In this document: positions 53,811-62,112 of the stretch, piece by piece | How the letters are laid out: each line of letters opens with the position of its first letter | Position numbering within the stretch: the first letter of the stretch is position 1 | Assembly: GCA_041656115.1 (NCBI GenBank) | Contig: JBBAED010000002.1 | Coordinates: 62,001-126,000 of the forward strand | DNA from: Dehalococcoidales bacterium | GTDB lineage: Bacteria > Chloroflexota > Dehalococcoidia > Dehalococcoidales > UBA5627 | Length of the DNA: 64,000 nucleotides | Direction: 5' to 3' | Notes under the pieces: model-generated | Databases searched by the model: none | Told to the model about the DNA's origin: nothing | The model's input: the letters and a program-made list of their open reading frames with translations, nothing else | Translations under genes and position numbers: made by a program

Positions 53811-56353
53811 GTGCTAAAGAAGCAAAAGCAAGGATTAAAATAAATAAACTGCTTGAAGAAGCAGGCTGGCGGTTTTTTGATACCGATGGCAAACCCGCTA
53901 ATATTCAGGTTGAACCCAACGTAAAAATTTCCGAGCAGCAAGTAGACTCAATGGGAGAAGACTTTGATAAAGTCAAAAACGGATTTATCGATTTTTTATT
54001 GCTTGATGAAAAAGGTTTCCCCTTAATAGTTCTTGAAGCTAAATCCGAAGAAAAGAACCCGCTTGTCGGAAAAGAACAAGCCAGAAAATATGCCAAATCC
54101 CAGAACTGCCGTTTTGTGTTGCTTTCCAACGGTAACTTACATTACTTTTGGGATTTGGAACGCGGTAATCCGTATATCATTACAAAATTTCCGGAAGCAA
54201 CTTCGTTAAAAAGTTATTTTAAAACAAAACCCAACCCGCTAAGCCTTATTGATGAAACGGTTGACAGGGATTATATTACTTTAACGCAAATGCCCTCATA
54301 TGCGGTAAATGCCGGTTATAAAAACGAAGAGTTACGCCAAGAATTTATTGATAAAAACAAATTACGGTTTTTAAGGGAATACCAATTAAACGCGGTTAAG
54401 GCAATCCAGAAATCAGTCGGTCGCGGAAACGACAGGTTTTTACTTGAAATGGCCACAGGTACAGGCAAAACTCTGGTTGCCGCCGCAGTAATAAAGCTTT
54501 TTTTGAAAACGCAAAATGCCAACAGGGTTTTATTTTTGGTTGACCGCCTCGAATTGGAAGACCAGGCAAATAAATCGTTTACACTGCTCTTAAAAAATGA
54601 TTATAAGAGCGTTATTTATAAAGAAAACCGTGATGACTGGCGAAAAGCGGAGATTGTTGTATCAACGGTACAATCTTTGTTGTTCGATAATAAATATCGG
54701 AAGCTGTTTTCGCCTACCGATTTTGATTTTATAATATCGGATGAAGCGCATCGTTCCATCGGCGGTAATGCCAGAGCCGTATTCGAATACTTTATCGGCT
54801 ATAAGTTAGGCCTAACCGCAACCCCGAAAGATTACCTCAAAAAAATTGATACGGATAGCGCCAATATAAAAAACCCGCGTGAGCTGGAGCGGCGGATATT
54901 ACTGGATACCTATCGTACTTTTGGGTGTGAAGACGGGCAGCCAACCTATCGTTATTCATTGATTGATGGGGTAAAAGACGGATATCTGGTTAACCCCGTC
55001 ATTATTGATGCCAGAAGTGAAATTACAACGGAATTATTGTCCAAACAGGGTTATGCCGTTCTTACAACGAATGAAGATAATCAAGATACGGAACAAACAT
55101 ATTTTCAGAGTGATTTTGAAAAGAAATTCTTTTCCGAGGCCACCAATGCCGTTTTTTGTAAAACATTTTTAGAAGGTGCGGAAAAAGACCCCATCAGCGG
55201 AGAAATCGGTAAAACCATTGTCTTTGCTGTCAGCCAAAATCATGCCGCCAAACTCACTCAAATCCTAAATGAAATGGCGGATAGGATGTTTCCGGGTAAA
55301 TATAATTCCGATTTTGCGATACAGGTTACATCTCAGATAGCGGATGCGCAACAATTTTCAATAAACTTTGCCAACAATAACCTTAGCGGTTCGGGAAACT
55401 TTATCCCCGCCTACAAAACAAGTAAAACCCGCGTCTGTGTAACCGTCGGTATGATGACAACCGGTTACGATTGCACCGATATATTAAATATTTGCCTGAT
55501 GCGGCCGATTTTTTCCCCAACCGATTTTATCCAGATAAAGGGTCGCGGAACCAGAAAACACAATTTCTTTGAACAGCTGTTTGATGAGAACCTCAAAGCC
55601 CAAATAGAAAAACCGGATAAAAAACACTTTAAAATATTTGATTTCTTTGCCAACGCCGAGTATTTTGAAGAAAAATACGATTTTAAACAGGAGCTTAAAT
55701 TACCGCCGCTGCCGGCAATCAAACCTGTTGAGTACGGCAAAGGCGAAGATCAAGTTGTTATAAGCCATTCCGCTTATGAAAATTTCGGCCCCGATTTGAT
55801 TGCCAGTATTAAAGAACAGCGTATCGGGTTCGAAGGCATGAAAATCGACCGCATGTTCTTTGAAAAGTTTGAAGAAAAGGTTACCGCCGATAATTTTATT
55901 AAAGAAAATGTTGAAGCCGAAAAGTTTGATAAGGTTACAGAGTACATCAACCAACATATTATGAATAAACCGGAAGATTACTTTACAATCGAAAAACTGC
56001 GCAGGGCAGCCGGTGTGGACAGACGAATTTCAATGCGGGAAATAGTTGAAAAAGCGTTTGGACTGATACCTCATTTTAAATCTAAGGATGAGCTGTTGGA
56101 AGAAGAGTTCGGCAAGTTTGTTTCCGATTACAAGCCGGAAAACCCATCGGAAATTATGGCAATCAAATATTATTTTAAATCGTATATTTTAGATAACCGC
56201 ATACGTGAAATAATAGAGAATAACAGTTATGGCGAGCTTAATGTTAACCCTGCTTTTAACATGAAAGATTTTAAGGCAGTCCCCGCAAAATGGCGTAAAC
56301 TGATACCGGAATATGTAAAAGACTATGTATCTTTAAACCAATTCATGGATTAA
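53807..56353 (+). CDS. hsdR: Type I restriction enzyme R subunit
   Basis: This 848-residue HsdR of the EcoEI-like type has an N-terminal nuclease domain with D62 and E77-A-K79 (F-I-D-F-L-L-L then L-E-A-K). SF2 translocase motifs follow: Walker A A-T-G-T-G-K-T at 216-222 and D-E-A-H at 312-315. Further helicase motifs include T-V-G-M-M-T-T-G-Y-D and K-G-R-G-T-R, and the helical C-terminal domain comes last. It cleaves unmodified DNA after translocation when bound to the M/S complex. hsdMS follows by 18 bp. No frameshift or truncation is seen, so the system looks intact. Confidence 0.94.
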   Translation: MSAKEAKARIKINKLLEEAGWRFFDTDGKPANIQVEPNVKISEQQVDSMGEDFDKVKNGFIDFLLLDEKGFPLIVLEAKSEEKNPLVGKEQARKYAKSQNCRFVLLSNGNLHYFWDLERGNPYIITKFPEATSLKSYFKTKPNPLSLIDETVDRDYITLTQMPSYAVNAGYKNEELRQEFIDKNKLRFLREYQLNAVKAIQKSVGRGNDRFLLEMATGTGKTLVAAAVIKLFLKTQNANRVLFLVDRLELEDQANKSFTLLLKNDYKSVIYKENRDDWRKAEIVVSTVQSLLFDNKYRKLFSPTDFDFIISDEAHRSIGGNARAVFEYFIGYKLGLTATPKDYLKKIDTDSANIKNPRELERRILLDTYRTFGCEDGQPTYRYSLIDGVKDGYLVNPVIIDARSEITTELLSKQGYAVLTTNEDNQDTEQTYFQSDFEKKFFSEATNAVFCKTFLEGAEKDPISGEIGKTIVFAVSQNHAAKLTQILNEMADRMFPGKYNSDFAIQVTSQIADAQQFSINFANNNLSGSGNFIPAYKTSKTRVCVTVGMMTTGYDCTDILNICLMRPIFSPTDFIQIKGRGTRKHNFFEQLFDENLKAQIEKPDKKHFKIFDFFANAEYFEEKYDFKQELKLPPLPAIKPVEYGKGEDQVVISHSAYENFGPDLIASIKEQRIGFEGMKIDRMFFEKFEEKVTADNFIKENVEAEKFDKVTEYINQHIMNKPEDYFTIEKLRRAAGVDRRISMREIVEKAFGLIPHFKSKDELLEEEFGKFVSDYKPENPSEIMAIKYYFKSYILDNRIREIIENNSYGELNVNPAFNMKDFKAVPAKWRKLIPEYVKDYVSLNQFMD

Positions 56354-56371
56354 CAAATGAGGTAAATTTGA

Positions 56372-58903
56372 ATGCTTGACAGTGAAACCAGACGAAGAAT
56401 AGATACGGCAAGGGATATTTTAGTCGGCAAAGTGCCCGACCCAAAATCTCAGGTAGAGCAAATTACAATTGCGCTTATCTATAAGTTTATGGATGATATG
56501 GATGCCGAATCGGAAGAACTGGGCGGAACGCGCACCTTTTTTACCGGCGAGTTTGAAAAATACGGCTGGTCAAAGCTGATGTCACCGGCTGTCGGCGGAT
56601 ATGATTTAATCAATCTCTATTCGGATGCCATTCAAAAAATGGATACCAACCCCGGCATTCCGCAGCTTTTTCGGGATATGTTTAAAAATGCCTACCTGCC
56701 CTATCGCGACCCCGAAACATTAAAGAGCTTTTTAAAAATAATTAACGATTTTGAATACGACCATTCCGAACGCTTGGGAGATGCCTTTGAATATTTGCTA
56801 TCGATTTTAGGCAGTCAGGGTGATGCCGGGCAATTCCGTACCCCGCGCCATATCATTGATTTTATGGTTGAGGTTATCGACCCCAAAAAGGATGACGTTA
56901 TTATCGACCCTGCCTGCGGTACCGCCGGTTTTCTGATTTCCGCCTATAAACATATTATCAGGTATAATTCATCCAACTTTAAGCCCGATGAATATAAAAT
57001 TGAATTCGGAGGCACCAACGGTCGTTTTAAAGGCGATAAACTATCAACCGACGAACGCAAAAAATTAGCCGATAACATTAAGGGTTATGATATTTCGCCC
57101 GATATGGTCAGGCTCTCTTTGGTCAATATGTACCTGCACGGTTTCCCCGAACCGCATATTTACGAATACGATACGCTCACCAGTGAAGAGCGCTGGAATG
57201 AGTATGCCGATGTTATAATGGCAAACCCCCCGTTTATGTCTCCGAAAGGCGGCATCAAACCGCATAAACGATTCTCAATACAGGCAAACCGCTCCGAAGT
57301 GCTTTTTGTGGATTATATTGCCGAACATTTAAAACCGAACGGCAGAGCTGCCGTAATTGTCCCCGAAGGGATTGTATTTCAAACGGCCAATGCGTACAAA
57401 ACGCTTCGAAAATACCTTGTTGACGATGGCATTCTTTTTGCTGTAATTTCATTGCCGGCAGGCGTATTTAACCCATATTCCGGCGTTAAAACAAGCATTT
57501 TGCTTTTTGATAAAACCGTAGCGAAGCAAAGGGATGAAATACTGTTTGTAAAAATCAATAACGACGGTTATAGCCTTGGCGCACAGAGAAAAGAAATCGA
57601 AGGCAGCGATATTCCGGAAGTTGTAAATATTATTAAGGATTACAAGGAAGGAAAAGACGTTCCCGATAACGCGCTCACAACAACAGCAACCAAAAAAGAT
57701 ATCGCCAAACAGGATTATATTTTAGTTGGAGACAGATATAGAGAAGCTGAGGTCTCCAATGCTGATTACTCGACTGTTGGACTCGGTGAAGTTTGCGAGA
57801 TACTTGCCGGAAATTCCGCTCCACAGGATAAGGAATTATTTACAAATGGCATTTATCCCTTTTTTAGAACAGCGGATGTTGGAATGGTTCACCTTTCTGA
57901 TAATCTTGTCAGCTCAAAGGATTATTTAAATGATGCAGGAATTAGTGGATTAAAGCTATTCCCTAAAGGTACGATATTGTTTCCAAAGAGCGGAGCCTCA
58001 ACTTTTCTAAACCACCGTGCAATCTTAGGCGTCGATGGGTATGTTTCAAGCCATTTAGCTTGCATTATTTGTGATGCCAATAAAATAAATAATAAATACC
58101 TGTACCATGCCCTTACAAATATTGATGCTAGAACACTAACCGCAGACCAAGCTTATCCATCACTTAATTTGAAGCAAATAAGCGGAATAAAAATCCCCCT
58201 CCCCCCGCTACCCGTTCAGCAAGAAATCGTGGCGGAAATCGAAAGCTATCAAAAGATTATTGACGGCGCAAAACAGGTTGTGGATAACTACAAGCCTGTC
58301 ATTAAGGTTGACCCCGATTGGGAGATTGTGAAGTTAGGCGATATATGTGAACTAAACCCCAAAAAATCTGAATTAAGAGACTTATCGAGCACGACAGAAG
58401 TGTCGTTTGTTCCAATGGCCAATGTTAATGAGCACGAAATGTTCTTTTTACCCAAAGAAACAAAGCAGCTTTCAGAAGTTTATTCAGGATACACATATTT
58501 TAGGAATAATGATGTGTTGTTAGCAAAAGTGACACCTTGTTTTGAAAATGGGAAAGCCGGAATAGCAAAAAACTTGAATAACGGTGTCGGCTTTGGCTCA
58601 AGTGAATTTTATGTATTAAGAGCATTTTCAGAAACGGTCTTGCCAGACATGATTTACTACACAATTAACAGTTCTGATTTCTTGTTAAAAGGGAAGGATA
58701 ACATGACAGGAACTGGAGGTTTGCAACGATTAACTAAAGACTTTGTCATGAATTATTTATTACGCCTACCATGCTTAGATATCCAGCAAAAAATCGTTGC
58801 TCAAATCGAAAAAGAGCAGGAGTTAGTCAATTCCAACAAACAACTAACTGAAATCTACGAACAAAAAATCAAGGATAAAATCGCCGAAGTCTGGGGCGAG
58901 TAA
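56372..58903 (+). CDS. Type I restriction-modification HsdM-HsdS fusion
   Basis: This 843-residue single polypeptide joins a gamma-class N6-adenine methyltransferase and a specificity subunit. The M part has D-P-A-C-G-T-A-G-F at 179-187 and N-P-P-F at 285-288. The S part starts near residue 465 and has two target recognition domains, each ending in a conserved helix. The spacers are P-L-P-P-L-P-V-Q-Q-E-I-V-A-E-I-E and L-R-L-P-C-L-D-I-Q-Q-K-I-V-A-Q-I-E. Normally M2S1 comes from two genes; here M:S is fixed at 1:1 per chain. The two TRD stretches look more AT-rich than the M part, as expected for exchanged specificity segments. Confidence 0.92.
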   Translation: MLDSETRRRIDTARDILVGKVPDPKSQVEQITIALIYKFMDDMDAESEELGGTRTFFTGEFEKYGWSKLMSPAVGGYDLINLYSDAIQKMDTNPGIPQLFRDMFKNAYLPYRDPETLKSFLKIINDFEYDHSERLGDAFEYLLSILGSQGDAGQFRTPRHIIDFMVEVIDPKKDDVIIDPACGTAGFLISAYKHIIRYNSSNFKPDEYKIEFGGTNGRFKGDKLSTDERKKLADNIKGYDISPDMVRLSLVNMYLHGFPEPHIYEYDTLTSEERWNEYADVIMANPPFMSPKGGIKPHKRFSIQANRSEVLFVDYIAEHLKPNGRAAVIVPEGIVFQTANAYKTLRKYLVDDGILFAVISLPAGVFNPYSGVKTSILLFDKTVAKQRDEILFVKINNDGYSLGAQRKEIEGSDIPEVVNIIKDYKEGKDVPDNALTTTATKKDIAKQDYILVGDRYREAEVSNADYSTVGLGEVCEILAGNSAPQDKELFTNGIYPFFRTADVGMVHLSDNLVSSKDYLNDAGISGLKLFPKGTILFPKSGASTFLNHRAILGVDGYVSSHLACIICDANKINNKYLYHALTNIDARTLTADQAYPSLNLKQISGIKIPLPPLPVQQEIVAEIESYQKIIDGAKQVVDNYKPVIKVDPDWEIVKLGDICELNPKKSELRDLSSTTEVSFVPMANVNEHEMFFLPKETKQLSEVYSGYTYFRNNDVLLAKVTPCFENGKAGIAKNLNNGVGFGSSEFYVLRAFSETVLPDMIYYTINSSDFLLKGKDNMTGTGGLQRLTKDFVMNYLLRLPCLDIQQKIVAQIEKEQELVNSNKQLTEIYEQKIKDKIAEVWGE

Positions 58904-58928
58904 TACAAGTTTTTATCTATCCAAAACA

Positions 58929-58956
58929 AAAAACCCTCGTTTTAGCGAGGGTTTTT
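58929..58956. terminator. Bidirectional intrinsic terminator between hsdMS and rplT
   Basis: AAACCCTCG and CGAGGGTTT enclose TTTTAG, with a T-run on the plus side and an A-run on the other. It lies between convergent ends and can serve both. Confidence 0.88.
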
Positions 58957-58980
58957 CTAATACACCGTTTTAAAATTCTG

Positions 58981-59331
58981 TTAGGCCGGCTGAGCCATTT
59001 GAAGCAACTTCTCAAAAGCCTCGGGATCACGAACCGCCATATCGGCCAACATCTTGCGGTTAATATCAATACCGGAAGTTTTGAGCCCGTTCATAAACTG
59101 GCTGTAAGTTACCCCGTGTGCTCTGGCGGCGGCATTGATACGAGTAATCCAAAGTTTCCTCATATCACCTTTGCGGTCTCGGCGATGAATATAAGCATAT
59201 CTTAACGAATGCATCATCGACTCATGAGCGCGCTTGTACAGAGAATTATAAGTTGCTCTGTGTCCCTTGGTTAAACCAAGTACTTTTTTGTGTCTTTTAT
59301 GTGCGGTTACACCTGTTTTTACTCTTGGCAA
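58981..59331 (-). CDS. rplT: 50S ribosomal protein L20
   Basis: This 116-residue L20 is a 23S rRNA-binding assembly protein. P-R-V-K-T-G-V-T-A-H-K-R-H-K-K-V and R-K-L-W-I-T-R-I-N-A-A-A-R are diagnostic. It is last of thrS-infC-rpmI-rplT, 18 bp after rpmI. In other bacteria L20 represses this operon by binding its mRNA; no L20 site could be confirmed here by eye. Confidence 0.98.
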   Translation of the reverse strand: MPRVKTGVTAHKRHKKVLGLTKGHRATYNSLYKRAHESMMHSLRYAYIHRRDRKGDMRKLWITRINAAARAHGVTYSQFMNGLKTSGIDINRKMLADMAVRDPEAFEKLLQMAQPA

Positions 59332-59349
59332 ATCACTACCCCTATCTTA

Positions 59350-59550
59350 CTATACCCCGTAAGGTATAAGCCTTTTAATTCTTTTTTTATCACTCGGATG
59401 CAGAGGAATGGTTTCATCGAACTGCATCTTCACCCTGCGAGATTTCTTACGACGCAGATGGCTCTTCATGCCCTTGGTGCGCATAATCTTACCAGTTCCG
59501 GTGATATGGAATCTGGACTTTGCTCCCTTATGTGTCTTAAGCTTTGGCAT
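59350..59550 (-). CDS. rpmI: 50S ribosomal protein L35
   Basis: This is a 66-residue L35 with M-P-K-L-K-T-H-K-G-A-K-S-R-F and a highly basic middle. Its ATG lies inside the end of infC (14 bp overlap in another frame), so its translation is probably coupled to infC. Confidence 0.97.
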   Translation of the reverse strand: MPKLKTHKGAKSRFHITGTGKIMRTKGMKSHLRRKKSRRVKMQFDETIPLHPSDKKRIKRLIPYGV

Positions 59551-60103
59551 CTTCTTCCTGTTTCTCTTCTTCCTTTATTTTACTTTTTACGGCAGACGGC
59601 AAGGGCACTAATATCAAATGCAACCTGGCACCCTCTTTTGTCGGTTGCTTCTCAACGGAAGCAATCTCTTTTAAGGATTCAAACATTTTTTCGAGTAACC
59701 GTAAACCCAACTCGGGATGAGCGTTTTCCCGCCCGCGGAACATAACAGTCAGTTTAACTTTATCTCCGCCCTCAAGCAGCCTCTTGGCTAACCTGGCTTT
59801 TGCTTCAAAATCATGATCCCCTATTTTAGGGCGAAGCCTAACTTCCCTTAATAAAGAAAGTTTTTGTGCTTTTCTGGCCTCTCTCTCTTTTCTGGTCTGT
59901 TCATACTTGAACTTTCCAAAATCCATAAGGCGACAAACAGGCGGGACAGCCATCGGCGCCACTTCCACGAGGTCTAAGCCCTGCTTTTTAGCAACCTCTC
60001 GCGCTTGGAATAAAGGCATAATCCCCAGCTGTTCACCCTTTTCCCCTACGAGGCGAACTTCCTTGCACTTAATTTTTTCGTTTACTCGTAACTCTTTATT
60101 TAT
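59537..60103 (-). CDS. infC: Translation initiation factor IF-3, probable AUA start
   Basis: This roughly 188-residue IF-3 has V-N-E-K-I-K-C-K-E-V-R-L, G-E-Q-L-G-I-M, D-L-V-E-V-A-P and P-V-C-R-L-M-D-F-G-K-F. No ATG or TTG exists upstream in frame. A GTG at 60121 overlaps the strong ribosome site GGAGGG. ATA at 60103-60101 lies 10 bases after that site and gives I-N-K-E-L-R-V-N-E-K, the usual family N-terminus. infC is famous for an AUU start through which IF-3 regulates itself, so an AUA start fits the biology. The C-terminal 15 residues are charged. The end overlaps rpmI. Confidence 0.95.
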   Translation of the reverse strand: MNKELRVNEKIKCKEVRLVGEKGEQLGIMPLFQAREVAKKQGLDLVEVAPMAVPPVCRLMDFGKFKYEQTRKEREARKAQKLSLLREVRLRPKIGDHDFEAKARLAKRLLEGGDKVKLTVMFRGRENAHPELGLRLLEKMFESLKEIASVEKQPTKEGARLHLILVPLPSAVKSKIKEEEKQEEDAKA

Positions 60104-60185
60104 GTTTTTATATCCCTCCACCGTTCAAATGTATACAGAAGGACTATACCACAGTAAAGCTGTTTCTTTCAAGTTTTTTTAAACT

Positions 60186-61934
60186 TTAAGCCCTTACAGC
60201 GGCTTCGTCCACAGCCGTATTCAAAAAATCTTCAAACGGGATGCCGTTTTTCTGTTCGCCGTTTCTGAAACGCACCGAAACAGTACCGTTATCCGCCTCT
60301 TTATCCCCGATAATCAGCATATACGGAATCTTTTGGGCCTGCGCCTGTCTGATTTTATTGTTCACAGTCCCCTGCTGATAATCGACTTCCACTCTTAAAT
60401 CTTTAGCCTTTAACTCACTTGCCAGTTTTTGGGCATAGTCGTTATGTCGATCCGCAATCGGCAATATCGCAACCTGAACGGGGGAAAGCCAAACAGGGAA
60501 TGCCCCGCCGTAATGTTCAATCAGGCAGGCCATAAAGCGTTCCATACTGCCAAGCACAGTGCGATGCACCATGGCAACCATATGTTCTTTACCGTCTTCG
60601 CCGATGTAATGCATATCGAAACGCTGGGGGTTATTAAAATCGACCTGAATTGTCGGACCCTGCCAGCTTCTGCCGACTGCATCTTCAAATTTTATATCGA
60701 TTTTCGGCCCGTAAAAAGCGCCTTCCCCTTGGTCAACGCTGTAATCCACATTCCTTCTTTGGAGGGCATTAACAAGAATAGTTTCCGCTTCTTCCCAGAT
60801 TTTAAGCTCACCGGCATACTTTTCCGGCCTGGTGGAAAGGATTATCTTGTAATTCGCAAACCCGAATGAGTCCATCATGAAAGTTGCCAAATCAAGCACA
60901 TCCACGACTTCGTCTTCTAATTGATCAAATCGGCAAAATATATGGGCGTCGTCTTGGGTAAAACCCCTTACACGGGATAGCCCATGCAGTACGCCTGAGC
61001 GCTCATAACGGTAAACCGTGCCAAGTTCGGCCCAGCGCAGGGGTAATTCACGGTAACTTCTTAATTTACTGTTATAAATCAAAATGTGATAAAGACAGTT
61101 CATCGGCTTAATCACATATTCTTCTTCGTCTATTTCCATCGGGCTGTACATATTTTCTCTGTAAAACTCCCAATGCCCGCTGGTTTTCCAAAGGTCTACC
61201 TTGGCAATGTGAGGCGTGTAGAGAATATCGTAACCGCGCTTTTTGTGTTCCGCTTTCCAAAAATCTTCGATTATACTGCGTATCAGGGCGCCTTTGGGGT
61301 GCCAACAAACAAGCCCGGGCCCCGATTCTTCATGCACACTAAAAAGATCCAATTCCTTGCCCAGCTTTCTGTGATCCCTTTTTGCGGCTTCTTCCATCTT
61401 TTTCAGATAGTCGTCGAGTTCGGTTTGGGAGTTAAAAGCCAAGCCGTAAATTCGCTGGAGCATTTTGTTCTTTTCATCTCCGCGCCAATAGGCGCCGGCA
61501 ATGCTTGAGAGTTTAAAGGCCTTAATTTTACCGGTGGAATCAACATGAGGGCCTCGGCATAAATCAACAAAATCACCCTGACGATAAATACTGACCTTTT
61601 CGTCTTCTATCCCGTCAATAAGCTCGATTTTATAGGGCTGGTACTGAAAGATGTTACGGGCTTCGTCTTTTGTTATTTCATCATGCCTAAAGGGCAAGTC
61701 CTGAGCGATAACCTCATTCATTTTATCGGTTATAATCGATAAATCATCCGGGGTTAAATGTCGCGGCAGTTCAAAATCGTAATAAAAACCGTTTTCAATA
61801 GCGGGCCCGATCGCAAATTTCGCACCGGGGAAGATTGATAAAACCGCCTCGGCCATAATATGCGCCGCCGAGTGGCGCACCTTTTCAACCTCGTTATTTA
61901 TGTCTTTCTCTTCTGCATCAATTTTATTATTCAT
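60186..61934 (-). CDS. thrS: Threonyl-tRNA synthetase lacking the TGS domain
   Basis: This 582-residue ThrRS has an editing domain (R-H-S-A-A-H-I-M-A-E-A, C-R-G-P-H), and a catalytic domain with the zinc Cys in M-N-C-L-Y-H, motif 2 R-Y-E-R-S-G-V-L-H-G-L-S-R-V-R-G-F-T-Q-D-D-A-H-I-F. The anticodon-binding domain follows at the C-terminus. Standard bacterial ThrRS (about 640 aa) begins with a 60-residue TGS domain; here the editing domain begins within the first 20 residues. It is first of the thrS-infC-rpmI-rplT operon, behind a promoter and leader hairpin. Confidence 0.96.
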   Translation of the reverse strand: MNNKIDAEEKDINNEVEKVRHSAAHIMAEAVLSIFPGAKFAIGPAIENGFYYDFELPRHLTPDDLSIITDKMNEVIAQDLPFRHDEITKDEARNIFQYQPYKIELIDGIEDEKVSIYRQGDFVDLCRGPHVDSTGKIKAFKLSSIAGAYWRGDEKNKMLQRIYGLAFNSQTELDDYLKKMEEAAKRDHRKLGKELDLFSVHEESGPGLVCWHPKGALIRSIIEDFWKAEHKKRGYDILYTPHIAKVDLWKTSGHWEFYRENMYSPMEIDEEEYVIKPMNCLYHILIYNSKLRSYRELPLRWAELGTVYRYERSGVLHGLSRVRGFTQDDAHIFCRFDQLEDEVVDVLDLATFMMDSFGFANYKIILSTRPEKYAGELKIWEEAETILVNALQRRNVDYSVDQGEGAFYGPKIDIKFEDAVGRSWQGPTIQVDFNNPQRFDMHYIGEDGKEHMVAMVHRTVLGSMERFMACLIEHYGGAFPVWLSPVQVAILPIADRHNDYAQKLASELKAKDLRVEVDYQQGTVNNKIRQAQAQKIPYMLIIGDKEADNGTVSVRFRNGEQKNGIPFEDFLNTAVDEAAVRA

Positions 61935-61972
61935 AATATTTCAACCGTATAACCTTAAAATAACCGTTAAAT

Positions 61973-62011
61973 AAAAACCCCTCACTCATATGATGGAGTA
62001 GAGAGGTTTTT
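61973..62011 (-). promoter_or_regulatory. Terminator-like hairpin in the thrS leader (candidate attenuator)
   Basis: On the minus strand AAAAACCTC pairs with GAGGGGTTTTT around a loop of about 20 bases, and T residues follow. It lies between the thrS promoter (62030-62058) and the thrS ATG at 61934, inside the predicted 5' UTR. It could instead terminate the upstream alanine-rich gene (stop 62113); the promoter between them favours attenuation. The leader is too short for a T-box. Confidence 0.5.
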
Positions 62012-62029
62012 AATCTTTCATAGACTGTT

Positions 62030-62058
62030 ATTATAACAGCCGCCAGCTATAAAATCAA
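62030..62058 (-). promoter_or_regulatory. thrS operon promoter, -10 inside a palindrome
   Basis: On the minus strand TTGATT (62053-62058), a 17-base spacer and a perfect TATAAT (62030-62035) form a strong promoter. The -10 is embedded in the 15-base palindrome CTGTTATTATAACAG (62025-62039), which could be an operator or chance. Confidence 0.65.
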
Positions 62059-62112
62059 TTCTACCACGATTAAAGATAGCTGATTCCGTTCAATTTAAGA
62101 TTAATCTTATTT

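Noticed and set aside
61934..62058. T-box riboswitch for thrS
   Set aside because: The leader from the predicted start to the ATG is only about 90 nt, and no specifier loop or T-box core sequence is present.
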